A stretch of DNA of 64,000 nucleotides from Diplonema papillatum (GCA_030068145.1 JAPJBO010000401.1:124001-188000); one strand, 5' to 3'. Positions 45,009 to 54,800 are shown, counted from the stretch's first letter. Translations and numbers: made by a program. The notes: generated by a model from the letters alone, not told the origin.

Positions 45009-47006
45009 TCAAAGAGTCAACTGCTGGTATCCTGTTGGTGCGTGCCGCATTCTGCGAAGTATCGCGATTGGATCAGGAGGAGGATTGCAAGAGCAAGGGG
45101 CTGGCATACTGACAGGTAGCTTCTGGTTCCAGCGGGACGCGCTCGCTTGGAAGGGGGATTCTTGGATGTCGTCGGCGCAGGAGAGGAAGGCCTGCGCGGC
45201 CTGTTCGAGGAGGAACGGGTATGGTAAGTGGTGGACGAAGCGGAGGCCGTTGGCCTCGGTGTCCGCCAAGTACGCTTCGGGGTTGAGGATGTGGAGGTAT
45301 AGGAAGAACAGCACGTCGACGGGCGGGATGATGGTTTCTTCCCCGCTGCCAGTGACGGACGCGAAGGTGGCGTTCGACGAGCGCGGCATCGTCCAAGACA
45401 AGTACAGCTTGTACCGCTCGAGCGTGATCGTCGGGTCTTTGAGGATGAACAGCTTGCAATGGTCGAAGATCCTGCACATATTCACGTAGAGGTGCATCTC
45501 CTCCTCCCACGCCACTCCGAAATCGACCCGCAGAGTGCCGTCGAGCAGCACCTGCTTCATCGTCGTCGCCAAGTCACCTGTAAACAGGTCTTCCTTGTCA
45601 ACCCCGTTCAGCGTCCGCAGCGGCAGGGCCAGCAGCTGCGCGGGCACCCTGCAGCTGTAGATGACCGACTTTTCCCCCGGGGCGTTCTGCTTGTCGCCCC
45701 ACCGCTCGAACCAGAAGACCCGGAGCGACTTCAGCCCGCCGATGACGTCGAAGGTGCGGTAGCTCAAGTTATACGATAGCGGGTTCGCCATCAAATTCAG
45801 GCACTCGATATTCTGCGAGAGCGGCGACCCAGCGAGCGCCTTCAACGCTTGGGAGTCGATCCCGTTCGAGACTAGCTCGACCGAAGTCAGCGACTTCGAT
45901 TTGAGCAGCCCGTCCGGGATGGTCTTCAGGTCGCACCGCCACAGGCGGATGCTCTTGAGGTGCGGCAGCTTCTCGAGGTTTTTGAGGTCGCCGAGGGGGT
46001 TTGCGGAGAGGCTCAGCGTGTCGAGGCTCCGGAGTTTGATGACGGCGGGCGGAACGGTCGTGAGCCGGCAGTTGTCGAGCGAGAGGTTACGCAGCTCGGG
46101 CATGTGCAGTAAGGCGTCGAGGTAATCGGGTCCGTGAACGCCGGTGTTGCTGGAGAGGTCGAGCTTGCGGAGCTTCGGGATGGACGAGAGGATGGCGGGC
46201 ACGCGGGCCATGCGGGAGTCGCTGAGGGTGACCGCCGTGAGGTTGGGGGAGGAGTGCAGGCCGACCTTGTCGTTGCGCGTGAACGACAGGCCCGGGTTCG
46301 AGGAGAGGTCGATGGTTTCGAGCGTCTCCGACAGGCAGATGCCCTTCGGGATCACGGCGAGCTTGCAGTCTCGCAGCGAGAGCTGTTTTAAGTGCTTGAG
46401 GTGCGGTATCACGCCGCACGCTTCCGTGGGCGCCCCTTCGCTAGCGTGTTTTATTGGGTTCGAGCTCATGTCGAGGGAAGTTAAGCACGGCAGCGACCGC
46501 AACGCGCCGGGAATGTCCGGGAGGAGGTTGTTCGAGAGGGTGAGGGCCGAGAGGCTCTCCCAGCTCTTGAGGCACTCCGACTTCACGACCTTGATTTTGT
46601 TCCGGGAGATGTCGAGCTTCTTGACGATGTGCACGTTCGAGAACGTGGGGAACGCCAAACGCTGCTCGCCGGCCAGGCAAAGGGACCGGCGGGACTCGGG
46701 GATCTTGTACAGCCCTTTGTCGTCCACCTCGCCTCCGAGCAGGGTCGGCTTGGTGCACTTGACGCTGTCCTCGAACCCGTTCGACACGGGCGACAGCGGC
46801 GACCCGGAAGCGTTCCGGCTGTCGCCGTCCACCGATAACCGCCGCTCTGGCCATCTCCCTCCACCTCCCCCCGCGCCGCCGCCGGCCGCCGCCGGCGCCT
46901 CGTCGATCTCCGCGACGCCCTTGCCGACCGATTTCGGCGCCCGTGCAGGGACCGAACCCAAGCCGACCTTCGGCGGGGCTTGGTCCTTGTTGCAGCACCC
47001 GCCCAT
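45009..47006 (-). CDS. Predicted acylated LRR protein with GRDP-like C-terminal region, 665 aa
   Basis: The ATG at 47006 gives MGGCCNKDQ: Gly2 for N-myristoylation and Cys4/Cys5 for palmitoylation, a classic dual-acylation membrane anchor. Residues 25-95 are a Gly/Ser-rich linker. About 12 leucine-rich repeats cover residues 105-430 (for example LRKLDLSSN, LRNLSLDNCRLTTVPPAVIK, LSLSANPLGDL). Residues 490-620 resemble the GRDP/DUF1399 fold (LERYKLYLSW, then IPPVDVLFFLYLHILNPEAY), matching the equivalent region of the neighbouring gene at 41.6 kb. The protein probably acts at the inner face of a membrane as a binding scaffold; partners are unknown. It is uninterrupted for 2 kb, with no partial copies nearby. 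The two GRDP-like genes are only 1.8 kb apart. Confidence 0.87.
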   Translation of the reverse strand: MGGCCNKDQAPPKVGLGSVPARAPKSVGKGVAEIDEAPAAAGGGAGGGGGRWPERRLSVDGDSRNASGSPLSPVSNGFEDSVKCTKPTLLGGEVDDKGLYKIPESRRSLCLAGEQRLAFPTFSNVHIVKKLDISRNKIKVVKSECLKSWESLSALTLSNNLLPDIPGALRSLPCLTSLDMSSNPIKHASEGAPTEACGVIPHLKHLKQLSLRDCKLAVIPKGICLSETLETIDLSSNPGLSFTRNDKVGLHSSPNLTAVTLSDSRMARVPAILSSIPKLRKLDLSSNTGVHGPDYLDALLHMPELRNLSLDNCRLTTVPPAVIKLRSLDTLSLSANPLGDLKNLEKLPHLKSIRLWRCDLKTIPDGLLKSKSLTSVELVSNGIDSQALKALAGSPLSQNIECLNLMANPLSYNLSYRTFDVIGGLKSLRVFWFERWGDKQNAPGEKSVIYSCRVPAQLLALPLRTLNGVDKEDLFTGDLATTMKQVLLDGTLRVDFGVAWEEEMHLYVNMCRIFDHCKLFILKDPTITLERYKLYLSWTMPRSSNATFASVTGSGEETIIPPVDVLFFLYLHILNPEAYLADTEANGLRFVHHLPYPFLLEQAAQAFLSCADDIQESPFQASASRWNQKLPVSMPAPCSCNPPPDPIAILRRMRHAPTGYQQLTL

Positions 47007-47091
47007 TTCTTTCGCGGTGCGCGCGTGTGTGTATGTGTGTGTGTGTTGTTGTTTTAGTTCCCCCTCAGGAAAACGCCGGCGCGGCGGGGAA

Positions 47092-47290
47092 GGAGGGGGG
47101 ATTGCAGAACGGACACGTGCTCAACGCCGCGCTAAGCCGGGTGTTGTACGGATATCCGGAATGCGGCGCAAGGTGCTTGGTGACGCAACTGGCGTCGAGG
47201 TGGAGTCTCCTGGAATGGGAGCCCCGTCTGCGCCGTGTTTTGGTCCTTCAAGCCTTTGGGGCGCGGGGAGAAAAAGCCGGGAAGGGGACA
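47092..47290 (+). repeat. R2-related repeat
   Basis: Begins with a run of G and ATTGCAGAACGGACACGTGC, continues TACGGATATCCGGAATGCGG and CAACTGGCGTCGAGGTG (shared with 17200-17290), and ends in the common GTCTGCGCCGTGTTTTGGTC. It lies immediately 5' of the LRR gene. Confidence 0.65.
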
Positions 47291-47639
47291 CGGGAGGCCA
47301 AAAAGACGGAATCGGCACCTTTTGGTCTCTCTCCGCTCGCGCCTGTCTTCTCACTCCCGCAACAGTCAGCGCGGTAGCGATGACTAGAGGGGGTCGAGGC
47401 AGGGTGGCTGTTGCACTTGTAGGGGGTGAGACTGACACCCTTCGGGCAGGAGGGGTCTTTTGTGTTGCCGACAATCAACCGGGGTTGATGGACAGTCTGG
47501 TGTCTTTCGACGTTTCTTGTTATTCTTCCTTTGGGTGGTGCTTGCTCTGTCAATCCGTTCTCTCTTTTTTTTCTTTTGAATCACAAGGTGAACTATTTGA
47601 GAAAGACACGCCGGGGGGGTGGGAAATTAAGGAAGGAGA

Positions 47640-47695
47640 GAAAAGAGAGAGAGAGAGAGAGAGAGAGAGACACGGCAAGAGAGAGAGAGAGACAA
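47640..47695 (+). repeat. GA-rich microsatellite
   Basis: Two short (GA)n runs separated by CACGGCAA. Low complexity and non-coding. Confidence 0.9.
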
Positions 47696-47904
47696 TTTGG
47701 ACGAAAAAATCGAAACGAAACGAACGACGACGGGAGAAAAAGAACAATAATATAGGGGCGGGGGGGTGGGAGGGTCGGTGGGAGGGCCAGGGTGGGTAGT
47801 GGACACACAGGTCACAGCGCCCCTTCGTTAAAACAGCTGCCTTTTGCGCGGCAGCTCCGCCTACGACAAGCGGATCCCCACCTCCCCGCTCCCTGTCGAT
47901 GTTT

Positions 47905-48081
47905 CTTTGTGTCTGCGGTGTTGAAGCGTGATTTGGTTAAGGCTGCTGAACTTGTTGTTCGAGACACACTCGAAAGACGATGCCCGCATTTCGAGAAAAC
48001 TGAGGGGGCAACGCAGTCGTGCTTGGGCAAACAGCCCGTGCCGCGGCGCTACCCAATTAAGTTTTTGCGGGAGATTTTAAA
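47905..48081 (+). pseudogene. Possible exon cut by a repeat
   Basis: The plus strand reads VLKRDLVKAAELVVRDTLER, then RCPHFEKTEGATQSCLGKQP and YPIKFLREILK, up to a run of eight G where an R2 element begins. Composition is strongly protein-like. No start codon or definite acceptor is seen, and the frame does not resume beyond the repeat. It may be a gene fragment truncated by the R2 insertion. The family is not recognised. Confidence 0.3.
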
Positions 48082-48345
48082 GGGGGGGGTTGCAAGAACG
48101 TGCTTGGAATGGGTATGTGCTCAACACCGCACTGGTCCCGTCTGCGCCGTGTTTCGGTCCTTTAAGCCACGGACACATAAGGCGGACCATCATCAGCGCG
48201 GAACCTGAGTGTCTGCAGACAGGACTGCGGTGTGAGTCTGGTTTGTCAGGCGGCTGTTCGTAGCTCGTCACAGCCACCCGTGCTACTAGAGCACAGGCGA
48301 ATCCGTCACGGGGAGAAGGCCCCTACAACCGTGTCTGAGCAATCA
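48082..48345 (+). repeat. R2 dispersed repeat, copy 3
   Basis: Starts exactly at G(8)TTGCAAGAACGTGCTTGG and runs to about CGTGTCTGAGCAATCAG. Its far end matches 23280-23370. Confidence 0.8.
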
Positions 48346-48509
48346 GTTAAAAAACTCAGGGCACTAGCCCTGATTGTGACTGCGACTCGCTAGGCAGCAC
48401 TGACTTGTCTTCTTTTTACGGTGGCAATCTGCGAAGTAAACTCCGCAGAGCACAGTGGACATGGGGTTGCCGTGTGCAGCACCAATGGTTGAAGTACCAA
48501 GAGGAAAAG

Positions 48510-48675
48510 TTTAAAGGGGGGGGGGGTTCGAATAATAACAGTTCTTTGACACACGTCTGGTTGTCCAAAAACACTACCACTATTTAATCCTGCCACTGTT
48601 CGGCTACCCGGAACTTTTTTTTAGTATGCGACAACTCGAATAATAACACTGTGTGTTATTACCCCCCCCTTTAGG
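48510..48675. mobile_element. MITE-like element, 166 bp, TTTAAAG(n) ends
   Basis: The left end TTTAAAGGGGGGGGGG...AATAATAACA and the right end, whose reverse complement is CCTAAAGGGGGGGGTAATAA, are inverted termini. The internal CGAATAATAACA motif occurs twice. There is no ORF. The same TTTTAAAG(8) sequence marks the start of the R2 copy at 48.08 kb. Confidence 0.7.
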
Positions 48676-49361
48676 TAGCGCCGGCACCACGTGGCGGCAC
48701 TACCCGATTCTTTTGTTGGCCGGCGGCACTTGCGTATCGCCGACCGTTAGTTGTGGGAGACGCCCTACTCAGGGGTTTGCGCAGTCGAGCCGCAGTACTA
48801 CGTACTGCAGCTAATATACGTGCGTCTTGCTCACCCTTGATGGACTTCCTGTGGCGACGTTGCTGACGGAACGCAAGGGCGTCAACAACAAGGCCATCAT
48901 CCAACGCCGAACCCCCGCTGCACGCTTGAAAACTGACAGCAATAAGAGCGAAGTTTCGCCGAGCTTCTTGATACGCTTTGGTTTTCAGAATCGAAGTCTT
49001 TTGAAAAGACCCTCTTGCACACCCAACGCCCGGTCAGCGAAGAGGAAAGGCGCAAAAAGCGAACACTGCTGATGCTGGATGCTTTGCCACAATTGCAGTA
49101 TATTGGCTGAACCGTTCGAACCATGAGTTCATCCACGGAAACAGGGGACATCTGTTATCGAGCCTACGAGGTGCCAAGCAAAACGCATCATTGACACTCA
49201 GACCGACCGGGTGCCTGAGAGGTTCTGAGTCAGGGTCTGAGTCGGAGTCAAGGAAAGTAAAGCTTGACCCGATTCCCGACTGGTAATGCCCCCGGCGGTC
49301 GGTCCTCCAGAAGCCCCACCCGCCCCGTAGAACCCGGTGAAGCTTTATTTTCAAGCTTTCC

Positions 49362-49630
49362 CCAGTGGTTTTCCGCTTAGCCAACAAAATAAAATTGGTT
49401 GGCTAAAAAATTTCACGGTCCACAAAAAGAGGTCAAAAGACTTTCTCTCGACCGATCTTTTTGCATGGTCGGCAGGTTGTGGCTTCCGGCTTGGTGTAGA
49501 ACTTGCTGGAGAACTGTGCGTAGATGATGGAATTCCTGTGGCGAAAAAAGTTTTTTAGCCAACCCCATTATCGTGGAAGAAAAATTTTTAGGCGAAAAAA
49601 TATTTTTTAGCCACACAGGAAAAACACTGG
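49362..49630. mobile_element. Foldback element, 269 bp, CCAGTG ends
   Basis: The left end CCAGTGGTTTTCC and right end GGAAAAACACTGG are inverted. Inside, GGTTGGCTAAAAAATTTCAC at the left pairs with TTTTTTAGCCAACC and TTTTTTAGCCAC at the right. There is a short non-repetitive centre and no coding content. Confidence 0.75.
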
Positions 49631-49719
49631 CTTTCCCCCCTCGGCACTACCTAACTATGTCTGGAGCCGTAACCCAGCGACTACATGGTGAGGGGGGGGT
49701 TAGAATGAAGGGTGATCTT

Positions 49720-50175
49720 CCTTAGAGGTACCAAACAATTCGTTTATTTCCTTAGAGGTACCAAAAAATGCCTACCAAACCTAACAAATTTGTTTTTTGC
49801 CCTGAAAATGTACTTAGCAACTTTTTAGCAAAATTTTCAAAATTTTCAATGTTTCCAGATTTTGGCCATTTGGGGCCATTTTGGCCGATTTTTCCAGTTT
49901 TTGGCCATTTTGGGCCATTTTTGCCGATTTTTCCAGATTTTGGACATTGTGGGCCATTTTTGCCGATTTTTCAAGATTTTGGCCACTTTGGGCCATTTTT
50001 GCCAATTTTTCCAGTTTTTGGCCATTTTGGGCCTTTTTTGCCGATTTTCCAGATTTTGGCCATGTTGGGCCATTTATGCCGATTTTTCCAGATTTTGGAC
50101 ATTTTGGGCCATTTTTGCCGATTTTTCAAGATTTTGGCCATTTTTGCCGATTGTTCCACATTTCGGCCATTTTGG
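49720..50175 (+). repeat. 39-bp satellite, array 1
   Basis: Eight or so units run GGCCATTTTGGGCCATTTTT, GCCGATTTTTCC and AGATTTT. Since 39 = 13 codons, several frames stay open and translate to 13-residue periodic peptides (FGPFLPIFPDFGH-like, or KMAKIWKN-like on the other strand). At 49720-49770 it is preceded by TTAGAGGTACCAAA units. Two other arrays follow: 50645-50785 (same orientation) and 54167-54640 (opposite orientation). The long ORFs are a by-product of the period. Confidence 0.9.
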
Positions 50176-50644
50176 GCCTTTTTTAGAGTTAAAGTTCGCT
50201 TGAAATACCGGGGTTTTAGGGTCTCCGTGTGACCGTTCATGAATGGGTTCTCTTAGAGCAAGAAAGGGCTTTTTGGTTGCGGTTTGTATATTTAGTGCAT
50301 GCTTTCGTTATGGGTTATGGCTAGCCATATCCGGGACTGTTTGTGACCGACACCAAGTGCATTCCTTCGTGGAGTGTAATCTTGGGCCCCCCACGTTCTA
50401 CAAGTTGAGCAGGGGTTGCCTTGTAGCCCGTACCGGTCTGTTGTCCGCGTTTTTATGTATTTTCTCGTGGAGTAGTGCTTGGGTTTCGCGACACTTGTGG
50501 TGCTTCACGTGGTGCGGGTTGCTTCCGCCCTAATATAAGGTTTTTTTGGGTAGATTTGCTGGGTAAAACTGTTCGTTGCTCGCCGGTTATTCGTCTGATG
50601 TAGTCGTCGTTGCTGTGCGTCGTTTACAGTGCTTCTTTTTACAC

Positions 50645-50785
50645 CACTTTGGGCCATTTTTGCCGATTTTTCCAGTTTTTGGCCATTTTGGGCCTTTTTT
50701 GCCGATTTTCCAGATTTTGGCCATGTTGGGCCATTTTTGCCGATTTTTCCAGATTTTGGACATTTTGGGCCATTTTTGCCGAGCG
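50645..50785 (+). repeat. 39-bp satellite, array 2
   Basis: About 3.5 units, nearly identical to the last units of array 1 (50020-50130). It therefore looks like a copy of that array's end, placed after a block containing R3 and its associated sequence. Confidence 0.9.
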
Positions 50786-50800
50786 TGGAAGAAACATTTT

Positions 50801-51458
50801 CCCCCCCCAGGGGTACCTGTAATCCGGGGCCCGGGCCCTGGAAATTAATCCAGGGTTTTTGGCCCTGAACGATTACCAAAGGAAAAACTCTCTGGTACGA
50901 GATGCAATTCGTTTACAATTCCATTCCAGGGCCCCAGACTGTCCTTGAGCTCAACGGATTCAAAAGCGTTCAAAAACGTCCTCGGAATGTATTTTTCGAC
51001 ACAGCCACGAAACCTGTATGAGGCTTTCAGGTTCTGGCAGGTCTAGCTGGCTGCCTAAAGGGTACCACGGCTCAGCCACCCAAGGTCACAGGTGGCAAGG
51101 TGGGCGTTGAAAAAAAAAAATTTCTTTGGGCCGGAATCCCTAAAAACCCGCATTTCGGAAAGTTTTTGTCCCACATTTTTCCCAGGGCATTTTGACCATT
51201 TCACCTTCGAGCCTCCGCCCGCTCAGCCCCTATGGTAAATGCACGACTGTGAGCTTTTTTTATCAAATTTTATCAAGTTTATTTCTTGATTTTCTCTCGT
51301 CTTGCTCTCCGCTTGTTGTGGAAGCTGCAATATTGAAGATTCCATCCTTGGATGGCGTGATTACCGTGGGCCTGGACCCTATCTGGACCCTAGCGCTAAC
51401 CCGGGGCCCGGGGCCCGGGGCCCGGGCCCCGGAGACCGTGGATTTACAGGTACCCTTG
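50801..51458. mobile_element. Inverted-repeat element abutting the long-TIR element
   Basis: The left end AGGGGTACCTGTAATCCGGG (50809) and right end, whose reverse complement is AAGGGTACCTGTAAATCC, are inverted, with GGGGCCCGGGCCC blocks inside both. A C run lies on each outer side (50801-50808 and 51459-51467), in direct orientation. No ORF of interest is seen. Confidence 0.6.
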
Positions 51459-52912
51459 CCCCCCCCCTTTGCACTAATAAAAAAAATTTGATGTCACATA
51501 CTGGCCCCGAAACCCCACTTGTGTGGCCCAAAACGGTTCCCAAACGGTTTTTGGCGGGCTGAGTCGAGGTAAAGGGGTCTCTGAAGGCCCACGAATAGGC
51601 CCAGGTGGGCCCAGGTGGGCCCCGGAGCGGGCACTCAGTGCGAGGGGGGGTGCCCCCAAAATGGGGTCATTTTCAAAGCCTCGCCACTTCTCAAGCTAGT
51701 CAAACACCTTCTGGCCTCCAGCGGGAAACCCAGACTACACAACGACAAGATCGGCTGTGTTCCGCTGTAGATAGCCACCAGCGGGTCCTCTTGAAGCCGA
51801 AGAATGTTCTCAGGGGTCTCAGATAGCCCTACTTGGCCACCCCGCCTGCAGCGCCTGCGGTGGGCAGGCACACCTTGTAAATAGAGTGGGTGCAGCAGGT
51901 GCACCCTGCCTAGAATCCGGCTTTACCAGCAATACGAATTAAGAATACAGGTTGACCCAGGAAAACGGAAACTAAGAGAGGGAAAATGCCAAAGATCACG
52001 GGTCTGGAGTTCGTGGAGTCATCGGTGAGAGCAATGCAGAAGTTGTCGCCGTTTCATGAGGAAACGAGACGTGGTCAGTCCATGCAGAGACGACTCGTAG
52101 CCAGCAGGACCTTTTGCGAAAAGGTCTCTGGTGAGGACCTGATCGGTTTCTTTCTCGCCCTAATGACAGAGGAGGAGAACGTTGACATCTGGAAGCGCCT
52201 TTCTGGTAGGCTTTCAGAAGCCTTCAACAGCCTTGACGACGAGGCGAGCCGGCGACGCATCGTGAGCGGTTTGGACTGGGCACGTGCCCGGTACAGGGCT
52301 GTTGGAATGGTCGTGGGTGACAATCTCTGAAAGAACCGGGGAAAGGCTGCCGAGATTGGCGTTGGCGGGGGAGTCCTCATCTTGGTTCTTTTGCATTTTT
52401 CCACCTTATATTCTGCGTTTTCCTTGTAAGCACTGTGTTCTCAAAAGCGGGTGAAGCCGGATTCTAGGCAGGGTGCACTTGCATACCACACATTCTAAGC
52501 GTGTGCCTGCCCACTGCTGGCGCTGCACACATGGGGCTAACTGTGACCCCCGAGAGCACTCTTCGGCTTCAAGAGGACCCGCTGGTGGCTATCTACGGCT
52601 GAACACAGCCGATCTTGTCGTTTTGAAGTCTGGGTTTCCCGCTGGAGGCCAGAAAGTGTTTGACTAGCTTGAGTAGTGGCGAGGCCCGAAAATGACCCCA
52701 TTTTGGGGGGCTCTCCCCCTCGCGCTGAGTGCCCGCTCCGGGGCCCACCTGGGCCCACCTGGGCCTATTCGTGGGCCTTCAGAGACCCCTTTACCTCGAC
52801 TCAGCCCGCCAAAAACCGTTTGGGAACCGTTTTGGGCCACACAAGTGGGGTTTCGGGGCCAGTATGGGGTGACATCAAATTTTTTTTTATTAGTGCAAAG
52901 GGGGGGGGGGGG
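51459..52912. mobile_element. 1454-bp long-TIR element with an internal ORF
   Basis: The left arm (51459-51926) and right arm (52451-52912) are inverted repeats of about 465 bp. By eye they are about 90% identical, with exact stretches such as GGGCTGAGTCGAGGTAAAGG and GATAGCCACCAGCGGGTCCT. The outer ends are C(9)TTTGCACTAATAAA and its complement ending in G(13). The unique core (51927-52450) holds the 114-codon ORF. Long TIRs around a short cargo resemble MULE-type or Pack-type DNA elements, but no 9-bp target duplication is evident and no transposase is present. The arms contain no convincing gene. Confidence 0.85.
51986..52330 (+). CDS. 114-aa helical protein carried by the long-TIR element
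   Basis: The ATG at 51986 follows AGAGAGGGAAA. The protein starts MPKITGLEFVESSVRAMQKL and includes CEKVSGEDLIGFFLALMTEE and LSEAFNSLDDEASRRRI. It ends at 52330. It is predicted to be mostly helical, charged and soluble, with no membrane segment and no recognised domain. It fills about two thirds of the unique core, is the only substantial ORF there and shows no repeat structure. A T-rich stretch and TATATTC lie downstream before the right arm. It may be a captured host exon or an element-encoded protein. Confidence 0.55.
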   Translation: MPKITGLEFVESSVRAMQKLSPFHEETRRGQSMQRRLVASRTFCEKVSGEDLIGFFLALMTEEENVDIWKRLSGRLSEAFNSLDDEASRRRIVSGLDWARARYRAVGMVVGDNL

Positions 52913-53002
52913 TTTTGGCATCGTACCATATAAAACGATCATTTTCGAAAGTGAAATATCATCGTTTTTTATCGTTTTCAAAAAACGATCGTTTTTTGCT
53001 TC

Positions 53003-53450
53003 TCAAATTTTCCTGTTGTAACTATGAACCAACCAATCTTTGGCGCGTCTATTTCTTGTGCAAAATTGACTTTGGTGGCCAGATTCAGCTGTTTCATGGC
53101 CTTTCATGTAGGAAAGGGTAGCCAACATGCTCTTTTTCTCGTCCTTTTCCGCAATCGTGCGCTTTCTAGCCCACTCAAGGATTATCGACATGTATCCTTT
53201 CCAACTCAACTCTGAGGCTGGCGGCGTAGACTGAAGGTTTGCTGCTCATCGAAGTGCTTTTTCTACTTATTTGTGGACTCATCCTCGAACACTAGCTGCA
53301 ATTGCGCTTCCCAGCTGTGGCTTCTCCCGCCGGATGCCCTCGGCCGCGCTCCTGTGCTGTGGCGGCTTGTGGCAACTCTTGACCAAGCCAACAAGTTTCT
53401 GCTATTTCCAGCTTCTTGTCCAGCTCGTCCGTTTTGATGTACTTCTTCAT
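53003..53450 (-). pseudogene. Possible gene fragments between two elements
   Basis: Two protein-like minus-strand frames occur here. The ATG at 53450 gives MKKYIKTDELDKKLEIAETC, stopping at 53292. After a good acceptor (GCCAGCCTCAG at about 53215), another frame reads MSIILEWARKRTIAEKDEKK, then YMKGHETAESGHQSQFC to 53003. They may be exons of one gene with an unresolved junction, or relics. The region is bounded by the R6 element (53455) and the long-TIR element (52912). No domain is recognised. Confidence 0.3.
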
Positions 53451-53454
53451 GATT

Positions 53455-53877
53455 CCTGGGGGGGGGGTCGAATACAAGAGGTACCTCTTGTATTCGGCGT
53501 GCTGATCCTGCAATTTTCCCGAAAAAAGAAATAGAAAACAGCACCGCAAACCCGGAACCCGCGGGAACTCCCTTCTTCTTGGAAGAGACGCACGTAATTT
53601 GTGGTCCCGTCTATTTGGCACGGTTCTCTTCATCGGAGCTGAACGCGAGCACATTCGCCGAAAAAGGTCTGCTACATGGGCCAGCAAAGAAACGTCACCA
53701 ACCAGTGGGTCTATTCCCGTCCTTTCCATTGAAAATCTGTGGGTTCCACGCCCGGTGCCCCGCATCTGGCAAAGACCCACGAACCACGCACACAAGGAAA
53801 AATCCAACCTTTTTCCAGATTTCCAAAATGCCTCTTCTATTCAAGGTACCTCCTGTATTCAACCCCCCCCCCAGTAA
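53455..53877. mobile_element. R6 foldback element, compact copy
   Basis: The left end CCTGGGGGGGGGGTCGAATA leads into a perfect 28-bp palindrome (half-site CGAATACAAGAGGT, 53469-53496). The right end GGTACCTCCTGTATTCAACC is followed by C(n)AGTAA. The body is the reverse complement of the right half of the 36.2-kb copy (GAAAATCTGTGGGTTCCACG, CGAAAAAGGTCTGCTACA). Confidence 0.85.
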
Positions 53878-54166
53878 CTTGAGTTTTGACTCCTTCACCT
53901 AAGGCAAAGCTTCGACTCCGGCGAACTCCGATGAACGGGGCTCCTTCAAAGACGAATCTGATGCCTACCCTCGACTGTCTGCTCGTTCCAGTGCCATAGC
54001 GCTGTCGTGGCAATAATGTGATACACAAAATCTTACTCGAACTACTCGTCACTCGACACACCGAAGCAAACCCCTATGGAAAAAAAACGATCGTTTTTTT
54101 TTTCACGATCGTTTTTTTTTAGGCCAAAATCACGAATTCTCGTAAACGATCGTTTCCAATCCGTGC

Positions 54167-54800
54167 CAAAATGGCCAAAATCTGGAAAAATCTGGAAAAA
54201 TGGCCTGGAAAAATCGGCAAAAATGGCCCAAAATGGCCGAAATGTGGAAAATTCGGCAAAAATGGCCAAAAACTGGAAAAATCGGCAAAAACGGCCCAGA
54301 ATGTCCAAGAACTGGAAAAATCGGCAAAAATGGCCCAAAATGGCCAAAAACTGGAAAATTCGGCAAAAATGCCCCAAAATGGCCATAATGTGGAAAAATG
54401 GCCTGGAAAAATCGGCAAGAATGGCCCAAAATGGCCAAATACTGGAAAAATCGGCAAAAATGGCCCTAATTGGCCGAAATGTGGAACAATCGGCAAAAAC
54501 GGCCCGAAATGGCCAAAAACTGGAAAAATCGGCAAAAATGGCCCAAAATGGCCAAAAACTGGAAAAATCGGCAAAAATGGCCCAAAATGGCCAAATTCTG
54601 GAAAAATCGGCAAAAACGGCCAAAATCTGGAAAATGTGAATTTTGACCCAAAAAAAAAACACAAAGTGCATTTCCAGCCAAAAAGTCTGGTAACAATTTC
54701 AAGCCAAATTTTGGTACCTCTGAGGAAATAAAAAAATTGTTTGGTACCTCTAAGGAAATAAACAAATTGTTTGGTACCTCTAAGGAAATAAACGAATTGT
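54167..54800 (-). repeat. 39-bp satellite, array 3 (inverted), plus GGTACC units
   Basis: About 12 units of the complement form (AAAAATCGGCAAAAATGGCC, CAAAATGGCCAAAAACTGG) run to 54640. They are followed by three 33-bp GGTACCTCTAAGGAAATAAA units (54705-54800). The same two components in reverse order make up array 1, so the arrays are parts of one larger inverted unit 4-5 kb across that encloses 50.2-54.1 kb. Confidence 0.9.

Noticed and set aside
46144..47799. 551-codon plus-strand ORF across the LRR gene's 5' half
   Set aside because: Shadow of the LRR gene; it lacks any domain, and the minus frame has clear LRR periodicity.
23120..48345. R2 repeats considered as 5S rRNA or spliced-leader genes
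   Set aside because: No 5S internal control region, no known spliced-leader sequence and no consistent GT donor; the conserved core does not fold as expected for either.
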